NCBI RefSeq assembly: GCF_031877795.1
Contig: NC_133931.1
Span: 129,308,621 to 129,372,620, forward strand
Length of the DNA stretch: 64,000 nucleotides
Direction: 5' to 3'
From: Strix aluco
Taxonomy: Eukaryota > Chordata > Aves > Strigiformes > Strigidae
Shown here: one piece after another, positions 38,183 through 50,420 of the stretch
How the letters are laid out: every line of letters starts with the position of its first letter
Numbering within the stretch: the first letter of the stretch is position 1
The notes under the pieces: model-generated
Seen by the model: the letters and a program-made list of their open reading frames with translations, nothing else
What the model was told of the DNA's origin: nothing
The model's database searches: none
Position numbers and translations under genes: made by a program

Positions 38183-40929
38183 ACAAGGTAAAGGAATGTA
38201 TAGTTGTATCCACATGTATGTGTCACGTTTTGTTCTCACTGGGAAAACTTTTTCTAGACATACAAAATCTGGAAGTATTTTTCTGTTTTAATTAAAGTTT
38301 TAATTCTACAAAATTTATTTTCCTTAGATCCCATGCCTGCTGGTGGACATTTTGCTGCTTGTCACTGAAATGTAGATAGATCCTCAACTCTAGTTCCTGA
38401 GTCCCATTTTCTGAAAGAATTAGGTATCTGAGACTCCCCTGTATTGATGTGAGCATCACAGAGTGTATTTGTTCAGCAGTAGCTTTTTGTTATGCTGCTT
38501 CTCTCATTGCTAGTTTTTAAAATTTGATTTAAAATGTGAATTTGGAGCTATGTTGCATTAGTAGCTGGACAGTGTTGTGCATATGTGAATGTCCGGAATA
38601 AAAAGTGCTGTGATTTGTGCATGCATCCCAATAATGTAGTTATTTGCAAAATATTAAATGCTCCTACAGAAATTGTCAGTTGAGAACTTGTGTAATACAG
38701 AAATATAACAGTTTAGTTTGCATATGCATTTAACTTCCATATGTGCCCATCTTCATCAATGTTTAAACTGAAAAATATGAGGTCTGTTTATAACTGCCAT
38801 GGTAGAGTTTAATCTGTTAATTCTGAAGAAGTGGAAGTCGACAACTTAATTTTGAAAGGAGAGAAATCTGGCATACGCAGATGCCTCAGCTGAAATATGC
38901 AAAATACTCAAGGAGAGACACGGAGTAATTCACTTGTCCTTGAGCTACATGTCTAATTTTGTAGACAAATAAAGACTGTAAAGCTGCTTTAAAAAAGCCA
39001 ACTTAACTTTCCATTACAGAAGGTTTCAATCAAGTTGGGGAAGATAGTTCTTGACCAATGGCAGTACATGTCTTTTACTATATAAAAATAAAGAGTAAAA
39101 AAAGCAAAATCTCTCAGTAGTTATACCTGGAAGTCAGATTGTCTGCTTTATGTCATTATGGCATTTGGACAAATTCTGCTTGTCTTTTGGATAAACTGAA
39201 AACTATTATGTTGAGGTAAATTTGCAGATTTAGGAGACTGTAGTAATGTCATAAGGAGATAACTGGAACGTTTACCTTTCCCATTTTTGAGAAGCTAAAT
39301 CTATGCTTTTTTATTTTTTAAACATTGAAGTCAGGAGGAGACTATTCCTTCTTTTTCTGTTCAGAAATTGTGTTTGTAAGCTTTAATAGATTTTTGATGA
39401 AATAATGAATTTTGCCTATTTAAAAAATAAAAAAAATCATGAAGTTGAACTAATTAGGGATATAGTAGGGAGGAAGTAAGTATTAAATACATAGGTGAGC
39501 ATATTTGGCTCAGCAAATCTTCAGGTCCTTCTCCTGTAAACAGAGTAAGAGCCATATGCTAAGCTGTCAGTTGACCTAAGAATGGAGGAAGCTGACAAAA
39601 CCCACAAAGAAATACAAATAAAGGGACATAAGCATAAACTAGCCAGAAGTCAGAACTGATCTGTCAGTGATGCATTTATTTAGACTGGGGCTTCTCAGGT
39701 ATCTTGGGGCCAGATGAGAACTAGAGAGCACTTCAAATGACAGCTCGCACTGTAACCGGACAGTGACTGGGGAAGGGGATCTGTGTGTTCTGCCTGATTT
39801 GGGTGTTGCTGAAGAGGTTGGATGGAAACCTGGCTTTCTCGATTGGTGAATATCATGAGCAAACATGCTATCTTTTCTATAGCTTTTTTCTTAAAATTGC
39901 AGCAGATTTATAAATAGTACATGATATTTGTGTATTAGTTGATGTAAAAGTATTTAAAGCTTTAGGGTATTTGCATGATTCCTATTTACATTGGAGCTAC
40001 GTTTATGAAACATATTGTAGCACTTAATTAACGTTGGACTCTTCAGTTGGAAAATACTGGGTTTTGTTTCCAGATTTTATTGGTAGGATCTGTTTAATTT
40101 TGAATTTTAACTGGAAAAACCTGCCGTGCTTATTTTTCTTATTTAAACAGAAATTCTGGTTTTGTTAAGAAAAAAATATTTTAAATGGATTTTCTTGTGC
40201 AAACCACTATGAAGTGATTAAAAGTGATAAGCTCGTCAAAAGGCAGTGTCTTACAGCATTTGAATAGCTTACATACTAATTGGTTTTTCAACTGTGTGCC
40301 TGGCTCACCTGTGACTTTTTATTCATCAGAATGTTTTGCTACAAGGTAGTGTATCTTGTAATTTGCTCCCTGTTTTTAGACTGTTCCCTCATTATGTGTT
40401 TTGCTCTTTCTTTATTATGTTTTCAGTAACTTGATCTGCTTTTGAGTTCTAACATAAACTTTCTATAAAACTTTATATGATACTTGGTGGAAGAATGGCT
40501 TGCTTTTATCTGTTTCTGGTATAAAAATTAAATGTAATTCCTGTAAATTAATTTTGAGGTATTTATTACTATAAAATTGAAAAATGAGAACAGAGGTTAT
40601 CTCATTGCATTTGTCCTTTATTTGTACCTTTATCTTTGAATGTTTTGACTTCAAGGTATAAATCTGTGGAACAGTAACTTGCTGGTATGAAGCCAAAAAG
40701 GAGTTCATTAATAGATTGTTGGTTTGTATTTAAGAATTTTTTTAAAGCAAACTATGTAACTGGAAAATAATCTAAATGTGTCTCAGATATGCAGCATTAG
40801 TTTCCAACTTGTTTTCAGTAGTGATTAGTTTGAAGCTTTATGTAAAACAGCTGGTAAGCCTTTATAGAGCATGTCATTAATAATAAAGAGGAAAACTTTC
40901 ATCTTTAACAAGATTTTGTCTTCTTACAG

Positions 40930-41184
40930 CTTGCCCAATTTAGGCAGCGGAAGGCACAAACTGATGGTCAGAATGGATCAAAGAAGCAGAAAAAGAAGAA
41001 GAAAACAGCAAACATCAAAGATGAAGAGTCAATACAAGATGGGATTGATACTGATCGATCTCGAGGTGATGAAATATCCACGTGCAGCAGCCGAAGGGGA
41101 GCAGCTGCTACTGCTGACTTTGCTATTATCAGGACTTTGCATAGTGGAGAAATTATCAAACACAACCAGACTTACACCCTTGAG
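40930..41184 (+). CDS. AKAP9: AKAP9 coding exon 2 (residues 17-101)
   Basis: 255 bp, 85 codons, from acceptor CTTACAG to donor GTAAGT, phase 0 on both sides. It begins LAQFRQRKAQTDGQN, completing the conserved N-terminal motif started in exon 1. A strongly basic stretch SKKQKKKKKTANIK follows (residues about 33-46), which could act as a nuclear-localisation or acidic-surface-binding patch. Next comes a Ser/Asp-rich linker and the recognisable block IIRTLHSGEI, which is conserved in mammalian AKAP9. The linker between these anchors is poorly conserved, as expected for disordered sequence. Confidence 0.96.
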
Positions 41185-42725
41185 GTAAGTTTGTCTCAGG
41201 CTGTAATCAGTTACTTTGGTGGGGAGGCAAAGTAGTCCATTAATTTTGAGAGTGAGAATAAAGGAATTGTATGAGATTTTGGATATTATTTCCTTGTCTC
41301 TTCTGTCTGTCCTTAGTATGCCCAGAGAAGATGCTTTCTACCTGCCTGCTGGCATCATGTTTTCTGTTGTAGTCAGTATACTGTAGGTTATGGAAAGTTT
41401 GTTGGTACTGCTGTACTCTCTAAATGGGCAAAAACTGGTTTTGTTTTATTGCGTCATTTTATGCACTTTGTTTTTATTAAATATTTACAAATTGCAGTGG
41501 ATTTTTGATCACTGCAGCTATGGCTACAGCAAAATGCAAAACTAAACATCTTTCTTGTAGCCATAATGTAATTTGAGTCTTTCTGGTTAATGAGGAGGAG
41601 GAATGAATTTAGAAAACACTACTTAGAACTGGATGACTTAAGAGACTGATAAACAGATACTCTACTTTTACTACTTAATGAAATATAATCCTGATTGCTA
41701 GTCGCTGAAAGTACCTGCTCTGGGAAGGTTGTAAGATGCCCCACGTGATATACAGTGGCAGTCCAGTTCAGTTCTGAGTAGACATTAATTCATGTAACGT
41801 AATACGTTGTTTCAGATATGAGGGACAAGAGATGCTGATGTTATTTAGAAAATAGCTTATTCCATTTGTGAAAGCAGTGCCTCTATAAGGATGAGTGGCA
41901 TTCTGAACAAGCAGCTCAGTGCAGATTCCCAGCTCTGTGCACGTGAATGCAGTCTTGTCTGAGAGATGTAGTACAGCTGAATGCTCTGCATCTTGACTTG
42001 TCAGTCCTGTGCTAGGATAGACCATTTGTAACTATTTTGGCTCCATTATCTCATCTCCAGCAGCTGAGAAGTAACAGAGAAATGACACTTTTCAAAAAGT
42101 TCTTGAATTTCTGTTAAAAAAAAAAAAAGTTACCCTGGTGGAAGGACAAACAGACTAAATCATACACACGAATAAAAAGTTATAAAGTAATGGACCTCTT
42201 TATTTTACAATTTTAAGCATATGGTATATCAGTGCACCAGATATTTTGAACTTTATAGATACATGCCTTTAATATGAAGTTTTTCATACTTAGCAAGCTC
42301 ATGTTAGGGCTTCAGAATTGCTTCTAGTAACTCAATAAAACTGTCTGTTCAACTCATAGCTTTTCCTGGAGGAGGTGATAAATTTAAAGAGTATTTAATA
42401 CCAGAATGACTGTTTTCATAGGTGAAGATGAGACTTTTTTGCCTTCTAGGAAAAGAGAAAGGTGTACTTTATGAAATGCAGCAGGTTATCTACAGCTAAG
42501 GAGAGAGGGCCGCTAGGACAGAGAGCTATTTAGAGGGAAGCACTTCAACTGTTGTTTTAATGCTATTATAGTCTACATAAATAAGATAACTGTATGAAGA
42601 AACTTGCTTAACCAAATATATTTTGAAGTATATCATGACTGCATGTTACAGATGAACTCTGCTGGAGTTCTTGCTCTTAGTCAAGATAAATATCTCTACT
42701 ACATTAGAGAAACAGGGTAAAGTAC

Positions 42726-42818
42726 AGAATCATAGAATAACTTAGGTTGGAAGGAACCTCTGAGGTCATCTAGTACCATCCTGTGCTCAAAGCATGTCTA
42801 ATTACATCAGGTTGGCCC
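42726..42818 (-). mobile_element. CR1 LINE 3' tail fragment
   Basis: AGAATCATAGAATAACTTAG followed by GGTTGGAAGGAACCTCTGAG is the typical complement of a CR1 3' end. Only about 90 bp remain, in minus orientation. Confidence 0.85.
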
Positions 42819-43037
42819 TAGAAGCCTACGTTGGCCTCTGAATGCTGACAGTACAAGACATAGATGATTTTAAAAATGGAAAAAATATTTACACTGCAGT
42901 TGCTAAAGATTGCACATATAGATATATTCTTAAGATTGGGTATGATTTTTCTGAGTTCTTATTCCCAAAGCAATTTATATTTAAATAAATAAATACAGAG
43001 ATGCGTAGGGGGTTTTTTGTTTGTTGGAGTGGTTTCA

Positions 43038-43066
43038 GGGGTTTTTTTTGGGGGGGGGTGGGGGGG
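43038..43066 (+). repeat. G-run cluster in intron 2
   Basis: A run of four G, eight T, nine G, one T and seven G, followed by GT-rich sequence. It can form a G-quadruplex on the sense strand in principle and is likely to be length-variable. Confidence 0.7.
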
Positions 43067-45325
43067 TGTTTTTCAAATGTAGCCTTAAAAGAAGTGTGGT
43101 GATTAGTGTTTATTTGTAGTTTGATTCTCCTGAATTACTCATGTCTTAGTGACTTGGTGACAGTATTCACTTCCACCAAAAAAAAGCTGCTCCTAATTGG
43201 GAGAGCACTTTGTTACATGTTGTCTGTCCTGCTTATTCATGTTAAACAATTAATTGGTATTTTGGAGCTGAAAGGTGATTGCCAAAGTCTTTTTCTGTGC
43301 AGTATTAATAGGAGAGGAAAAATTCTGAAATAGTTTCAATGAATGTCATAACTTACTGTTTTTAGTCTTGTAAGCGCAGTGATTTGGACAGAGAGCCTGT
43401 ATTACAGTAATTGGATTAGAGTTTGCTTAGTTGAAATGGCAGCCATTGTAATGGGCAGTTTCAGGCTAATCTCTGCAATGAAGGATTGCAGACAGCTTCT
43501 TTGAGCTGTTTTCTTTTTCACCCAACATTAAATCTTTATAAGCTGCTGTGTCAGGAGAGTAAAGCAAGATTACTGGAGGCATTATGCAGGATTATTTTCT
43601 AGCTAAATTTTGATTCCACTTATTTAATCTTTTACTGGAATTCACATTTAGAATTGTTCTTTCTGTACCACAAAATAGACTCAGAACATCTGACTATCTG
43701 TCTAAAAATCCCAACTGGGCTCTTTTGTGGTAGTTTTGTGGATAGAAGTTTATCTCTGTGCAGTTTTTCTAGTATGATTTTTTTAGTCCACGGTGGAATT
43801 AGCATGTCCAAATACAAATAACAAAGAGTTCTCTTACTCAATATGAATAACAGAAGTTAGAGAAGTTCCTTTTCAAAGAGGTCAAAAGTCTATTTGGAGA
43901 ATTCAAAGTTATTTTTTGCAGTCATCCCTTTAACTTTTTTACCCTGTCTTCCTAAGTGTGGGTTCCTCCAGCTCCCTGTAATCCCTCAGGTTACAGAAAC
44001 TAATTGGAATAACTCTGGAAGAAGTATCATTGTTTTGTAATATCCTTATCCATTCCATTTTCCCTTCTGTCTGAATTTATTTGTGATTTCTAGAAGGTTT
44101 TCCATCCTCTGTCAGAGAAACAATTTATTTACAAGATTTATTAGAGAAATGCCAGTTGGTATTTCTTGGTTAAAGTCCCTGGGTCTTAATTTGTTTCATG
44201 GTAGATGTGTTTTGTTTTGGTCTCACAAAGAGAATAATATGTTGACTTTCTAGTTGCCTTTGTTTTTTGTCTTTATTCAGTTGCACCCTGGTATCTTTTG
44301 GTCTTGACATCCATAATGTCCTTTTCCATAGAAGTAAAAATAATCTAGAAGACATAGCCCAGAAAAGAAATTGGATCAATTAAACTCTTGGGTTTGGGAT
44401 TGCTTCTTTTTGTGACTTCCTGCAATTAAAAATGGAAGAAAGCAAAAGCCACTTCCAGGGTAAATAATTGCTGAGATCACCTTCTCTGAGAAGTCTTGAA
44501 ACAATGCATTGGAGCAGACTGCTTTGCAAGAATGTACTAATGCCAGGAAAGCAAAAGAAATTGACCTGTGGCACAGTAAAATTGTCCTTGAGTCACCTGG
44601 GTAGTAAAAGCTATTATACAAAGCTGCTTAGAAAAGAAAAGTTCAAAGTTCTGTGATGAAGCATACCTGCTAATTGACTAAGGTTGGATTAGTAACTTGT
44701 CTTTTGTTTTTCATAGGACAAATCCCTACTTTATCTCCACTAAAATGTACTCTATTTAAAATCTGTTTGTAGTCAGTTGGTTTGGGTCATAAATTACCAG
44801 GGATTACATTCCTTTGAATGGAATAGTTTTCAGAATAGGAACTAAGAAAGGTGTGATGAGGCAATATATGAGAGTAGCATTTCATATTCAGAATGTTCTA
44901 CAAATATTCGAGACCCATAAAGTTCAGGATAATCTAAAGAGAGGGATTTTCAGTTTACATTCTCTTTTCATCCCTTCCTAGACACAGTCCTCTTAATTAG
45001 TCTTACTCAGGTTGTGGTCATCTATGGGCCAATAGTGACCCACATGAAACTGGCCAAGCTAAAATAACTTGTTTTCACTTCTACCACTGGCTAATACACC
45101 TTCAAGAATGGATCCAGAATTTTGTAGTTACATTTTTGTAACAGTTTACATTGAGATCATAAAAAAGTCAATAATTTACTCCAGTGAGAATTCCGTTCTG
45201 TAATTGCTCAGTCTTGGCTCTCGCCCTTTAATACTCTCCATTGCAACTGGAGTAGTTTAGTACTGGATGTCTGCTCTTGTAAAATGTTTTATTGTCACCT
45301 ATGAAAGTTTTCTAAAGAAACATAG

Positions 45326-45919
45326 TGTCCTGGTTTAAACCTAACCAGCAACCAAACACCACTCAGCTGCTTGCTCACCCTTGCCCACCCCGGGGAATGG
45401 GGGATAGAATTGGAGGGGTAAAGGTAAGGAGTCTCATAGGTTGAGATAAAAGCAATTTAACAATTGAAATAAAATAATAATGATAATAATAGTAATAATA
45501 GAAAATATAAATGAGTAATGCACAATGTGATTGCTCACCACCCACTGACCAATACCCAGCCTGTGCCTGGCTAGCAATCCCAGAGAAGCAAGAATCCTGA
45601 AACCACAATCCTGGAAGCAAATGAGAGCTTCCCGATCAACCCTCATCTATATACTGAGCATGATGTTATATGATATGGAATATTCCATTGAGCACTTTGG
45701 GTCTGTTGCTCTGGCTATGCTTCCTCCCAGCTTCTTATGTACCTGCACACTAGCAGGACATGGGAAGTTGAAAAGTCCTTGATTTCTTAGCAACAGTTAA
45801 AAACATCAGTGCATTATCAGCATTCTTCTCATACCAATTCCCATACTGAATCCAAAACACAGCACTGTTCTAGCTACCAAGAAGAAAAAATTAGCTCTAT
45901 CCCAGCCGAAACCAGGACA
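45326..45919 (-). mobile_element. Solo LTR of an avian ERV, antisense in intron 2
   Basis: A 594-bp block starts TGTCCTGGTTTAAACC and ends GCCGAAACCAGGACA, giving an 8-bp perfect terminal inverted repeat (TGTCCTGG/CCAGGACA). It belongs to a very common avian LTR family that starts, on its sense (minus) strand, with TGTCCTGGTTTCGGCTGGGA. A TATA-like TATATAG lies at plus-strand about 45647-45655 (minus strand) and an ATT-type microsatellite at about 45466-45510. Flanking 5-mers are CATAG (45321-45325) and CATAA (45920-45924), a target duplication with one change. No internal ERV sequence is present. Confidence 0.93.
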
Positions 45920-48900
45920 CATAAAAATCACTTTTCACTTCTTTCATATACGAGTTCTTTTGTGAATCCTGTGATAACGTTGGGCATCCAGTGCCAAAGA
46001 ATATGATTTCTGAACAATGCTTAACTGTATACAGAAACAAGTTACTCTGAAATGGACCTCCTGTGTTCCACACACTGATTACTCCCTTTTTTGTATCGTC
46101 TTTGTAGTACTTCCTCTGAAGAATGTATACAGAGGAAAGTGGTTTTAATTTTCTGAATACTTAAGTGTTATAATTAAAGATACTTCCTGCAGAGTTGATT
46201 GAGAGAGTTACCTGCAAAGCGTCTTGGAGATGTCTTTTCAGTATATTTTAACTATCAACCACATTGTCAGTGAAGAAAATACTAAATAAAGAATTGAAAC
46301 ATCTTGCCAGAAGAGAATAGCTGTTTGTAGCAAGAAAATGCTGTGGGGCATAGGTGGTAGAATACATGCAAACTAACCTGAAGTCAGAGTGTAACAGAAA
46401 CCTATTTCAAATTCCATAAAGTATTGAGAGAACTGATGAATAGATTTGTTGGCATTATCCTGTCATGTGTTGTTGCTAACAGTGTGTGTATAGATTAATT
46501 TTTTTAAGTATTTCCTTTTAAAATGAACCCCTGTGGTTCAGACAGATGAGCTGTATAAAAGCTAATTACTTCTGTTGACCAAAGAAGAACTAAGCCTACA
46601 GAACGGATGACTTAATAATGGAAGGAACCGGAATTTGAAGCAAGGTTGATTAGGTCTCAGGAACAGAACATAGCTGTTTGGAGGGCAAGATGAGTGCCCA
46701 TCAAATGTTGACTACTTGTAATGTTATTCTGACAGTAAAAGAATAGCATTAAGTCTTACAGAGTTGGAGTCTAATGTGTGAGCTCATAGGATTTAAGTCT
46801 CTTTAATTGATTTTTAGCAGGGTTTGAATGAACCCCTTAGCACAGAAGACAGATCCATTTAACTTTTCATTTGGCCATCTCTCTGTATTTATCTTAAATA
46901 AATCCCTTGGCAAAAATACTTAATCTTAACAGCCAAAAAACTATCCAGACGCAGCATTGAAGGAGATGTTTTAGAAAGATTATTTATGGTAACAGATACT
47001 GCACACCTAAACTGGTGGAGCACTATATAGTTTTTGATAATTTTTTAAAAACTATTTCAGTTTTTTTAATTTTAGATTGGTATTCAGAAAGGATGAGCAA
47101 TTTAAAAAAGTCTCATATCTGGCCAAATTACCATAAAAAAATTAGATAATTTTTTTCAGTAATCTCCTTCCTTTGTGAATTCATATTTCCTCACTCTAGC
47201 CTAAGCTTCAATCTACAAGTTTTTTACCTTTTACTATGACTATCTACTAGGTTTGAGCTTATCCCAGGATCTAAACATTCATTTATCATCTTTTTTATAA
47301 ACAAGGGGTTGTTTATATAATTCAAAAGCATTACAAGGAAAAACTATATAAGTAGTCAGACTACTTGTCCTTGTCCTTTGCATGTTGGAGAAGTGCCTGT
47401 ATTTCATGCACTATATAAAGAACTTCAAGAGTTGTTAGATCTAATTAAATATGTAAATTTATGGAATATTTCTGGGCTTCTATAGGAATACTTCTAATCT
47501 TTGTGAAGTCTTCTGAATTTGAACAAACCATGAAAAATTGTAGGATGATATGGCCATATGTTTGTTATCTGTATTGTGAAAATAAATAACAATGTGTTTT
47601 CCCCTGCTTTTATTCCTTCCAGAGGACTTTGTCCTAGACCAAGGACATAGAATACAAACAATATGTAAAATTTGTGTATGTATATGCATATGTATGCAAA
47701 TATGCATATAAGTATCTATAATATGAATAAAAATGTATATTTATATAAAAATTAAATGTTATTAAGTACTAATTGTGTATTCCACAGCAGAAACACTTTT
47801 ATTACCCTTCAGTTTTAAAACATAATTTTGATTTCTGTTTCAGTTTGTGCTTATTTTTAAGGTGGACATTTTAAATTTTGAAGATCATATGCACTGTATG
47901 AATTTTAGCTTCCACATTCATATTTTAAGTTAGTTTTGTGTACCCTGTACAAAAAATAATACCCTTTTTTTAGGTTAACTACATTGTGGAGCTGAATTCA
48001 AAATCTGTAGAATCGACGATGATGGGATTGTAAAAATTGCAGAGCTCCAGTAGGTCTGAGTGGCAGATTTCTTTTAAAATAAATACAAAACAAAACACAG
48101 TTGACGGTTCCAAATTTTAATTACATCTGCTGATACAAAACTGTGTTCTTTGAAAATAAGCCTAACAGAATTCAATGTAAAATGGAGACTGATTTAATGG
48201 ATTTAATGGAGGCTGGCTAACAAGTGAATTTTGAAAAAGCCTATTATGTACACTTCATTTTTGCTAAAGTAGTTTTAACTCAAAATTACACTTTTCAAGT
48301 TCAAAAGGGTACTTACTTATTCCCCAATAGCGCACCTTTTATATATAATTTGAATATTTTGCATATTTTTCTACTAACACCTTGATTCTCAAACCTGATA
48401 TATTGTATGTAGTTCATCAAGATACTCTGTTTAATTCAAGCATTTTCCATGGCATGTTTATGCTCAGTTTGTTAAGGCTTTGTTCCTTTAATTGCTCTAA
48501 TTCATTAGATCATAAGTCTTTGTTCTTGTTCTTCCTGATCACTTTTACCTTTTCTTGGTTTCCATGGAAGCAGAAGGAGAATAAGAGTGTTTGTTTTAAA
48601 ATTCTAGTCAACATCAGAAGTCTTGCATGCATGAAAATGACATTCTATATATGATTATGTTCTTAAGCCAGCAAAGTTCCTAATTAGGTAAAATTGATAC
48701 TTGGTACTCCTTATTTCTTTTAAAAAAAAAAAAACACCAAAAAATTATGTTACATTTTCAAAATACTATTTTGTACCTGTAGGTTTTCTTTTCATTAGAA
48801 GACTTTGTCATGAAATTATAATTTTTCCACGATCACAGTTGAATAGCAAAGTAACTTCTTTTTTAAAACTGGGATTTCAAGGAAGTGCAGGTGGCCTTCA

Positions 48901-49049
48901 CTTCCTTGATATTCTTGATATTCTTATCAAATTAACAGATACCTTAATATTTTTTTAATACTGTCTACATTCTCAGAAACAGGTGGAAAATGTACTGTTT
49001 AATATTTTTAGAGTGCCATCATTGTAAATATTTTAATATTTTATTTTAG

Positions 49050-49094
49050 CCAGAAAGTGAAATTTCTACCACAGTAGAAGATTACAGTTCTGAG
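49050..49094 (+). CDS. AKAP9: AKAP9 coding exon 3 (residues 102-116)
   Basis: Small 45-bp exon, 15 codons (PESEISTTVEDYSSE), between acceptor TTATTTTAG and donor GTAAGA, phase 0 on both sides. It matches the ESEISTT...SSE segment of mammalian AKAP9. It is acidic and Ser/Thr-rich and probably part of a disordered linker. Its length is a multiple of three, so skipping would not break the frame. Confidence 0.92.
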
Positions 49095-49461
49095 GTAAGA
49101 CTGAAGTAATGCTTTCCCTAACTTTTCTTTCAACTTTTTCTTTTACATGTTTACTGCAATGCTGTGCATTGTTTTTTAAAAAGAGAAGGAAAGAAAGAGC
49201 AGACGTGACATTATAGACAAAGCTGCTGCATGTCTTTACTGGTATGATTAATGTACCATTAAAGCAAGCATTATGTCAACTACATAATGGGATGGCTACT
49301 ATAATCAGTAATGCAGTAGATATATGAACTGTTGTAACAATCTCAACATTACGGTTGTATTAATGCTTCGTGTTGCCTTTGGAGTTGTGGCTGTGCATAA
49401 TTTCTACTAATTTTCTGTGGGAAACTATTTAACAAGTTGATTATGTTTTAATGAGTTCCAA

Positions 49462-49628
49462 AGCAGCCGTTGCTCAGCGACTGGCTAGGCATCAGTCTGC
49501 TGGTGGGAGGCGGTGAGTGATTGCCTTTGCATCACTTGTTGTTTGGGGGTTTTGTTTTCCCTCTCCCTCTCCCTCTCCCTCTCCCGTGGTGGGGGGCTTA
49601 GCTACTGGCCAGGGTCAACCCACCACAC
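49462..49628 (+). mobile_element. LTR 3' fragment, same family as the 45326-45919 element
   Basis: GCGACTGGCTAGGCATCAGT, a block like GTGAGTGATTGCCTTTGCAT and the end GGGGCTTAGCTACTGGCC followed by ACCCACCACA correspond, in + orientation, to the 3' half of the same avian LTR family. A (CCCTCT)n hexanucleotide (49559-49585) sits in the middle. The 5' half is missing. It lies 370 bp downstream of exon 3. Confidence 0.8.
49559..49585 (+). repeat. (CCCTCT)n microsatellite
   Basis: About four and a half perfect hexanucleotide units inside the LTR fragment. Confidence 0.9.
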
Positions 49629-49799
49629 ATTGGCATAGGTGACTACGCCTTAGAATAACTATTTGTTCCACACTAGTATTATAGCTGCTGACTGTGATGC
49701 CTAAGGGAATATACATACCAGACAATGTGTCCCTGACCTGTCACACCACATGGTGCAAAAGTAAAATTGTTACCGCAGCGGACAGTCTAGATGTGCCCT

Positions 49800-50420
49800 G
49801 GAAACTGGAAGGACTTCTTTCCCAACTTAAATGCTCTGTCTTCATTTCTTCCTTCTCTCAGCCTGTTCTCTTGACTAACTGTGTGTCTGTTTTCTATCCC
49901 TCAGTTTTTTGTAAATTCTTCCCTTCTCTGTAATAGCTCCTGTTAATCTTCTCACCTTCCCTTGCCAATTGCCTTTTTCCCATTGCTTGGTTTCTTAGCT
50001 CAGCCTTATTGGTTTTTCAGCCTATTTCTAGTCTTCCTTTTCCTTCTTCAGTCATTCCAAAGCCCAGTTTTTTTCCCTGCCTTTCTAACTTTATCCAAAC
50101 ATTGTTTTTCCTTCTTTCTTCTTTCAATATTTTTTTCTCCCTCTCCCTTGAAAACCTCTTCTCCTTTATTCCTTCTTATGTTGGGGTCCTTCTAATGCTC
50201 AGCTCAACTTGTCCTAGATGAAAGCAGTAGTTTTTCTTTCCAGCCTCTCTCATCAAATCCCAGTTACAGTTTCCTTCATAGATTTGGTCTCAGCCTTTTT
50301 AGTTGAATTATTTTCCTGTCCCTCTCTTCCCCAGTTTGACCCTTTCTCTTCCACTTCCTCCTTGTTCTTGTTTATAAGCACCCTCATTTGCTTCTGGTGT
50401 GTTGGGAGAAGGCACTTGGG
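49800..50420 (+). repeat. Long pyrimidine-rich stretch
   Basis: About 600 bp in which C+T clearly dominate on the sense strand, made of irregular CTTCC, CCTTCT and TTTTCCCTC words rather than a fixed unit. The lack of purines removes stop codons, which explains the cluster of 70-84-codon ORFs here. It could bind PTB-type proteins in the pre-mRNA; that is inference. Confidence 0.6.

Larger units (their letters stand above)
14300..40929 (+). other. AKAP9: AKAP9 intron 1 (26.6 kb)
   Basis: Runs from donor GTAGGA (14300) to acceptor TTCTTACAG (ends 40929), phase 0. The first part is CpG island, the rest AT-rich. Recognised contents are an AT-rich low-complexity block (22594-22690), a sense CR1 (25180-26060), a 22-bp palindrome (28763-28784), an antisense CR1 (34150-34660) and a 1.14-kb antisense LTR (37044-38182). 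All other ORFs are short and unlike known proteins. No snoRNA, miRNA or nested gene was recognised, though short ncRNAs could be missed by eye. Confidence 0.85.
41185..49049 (+). other. AKAP9: AKAP9 intron 2 (7.9 kb)
   Basis: Phase-0 intron, donor GTAAGT, acceptor TTATTTTAG. It contains a short CR1 tail (42726-42818), a G-run cluster (43038-43066) and an antisense solo LTR (45326-45919). The remainder is AT-rich unique sequence with no recognisable gene. Short ORFs are uninformative. Confidence 0.85.

Noticed and set aside
47694-47701. ATGCAAAT POU octamer in intron 2
   Set aside because: A single 8-mer in TATGCA-rich low-complexity sequence is expected by chance.
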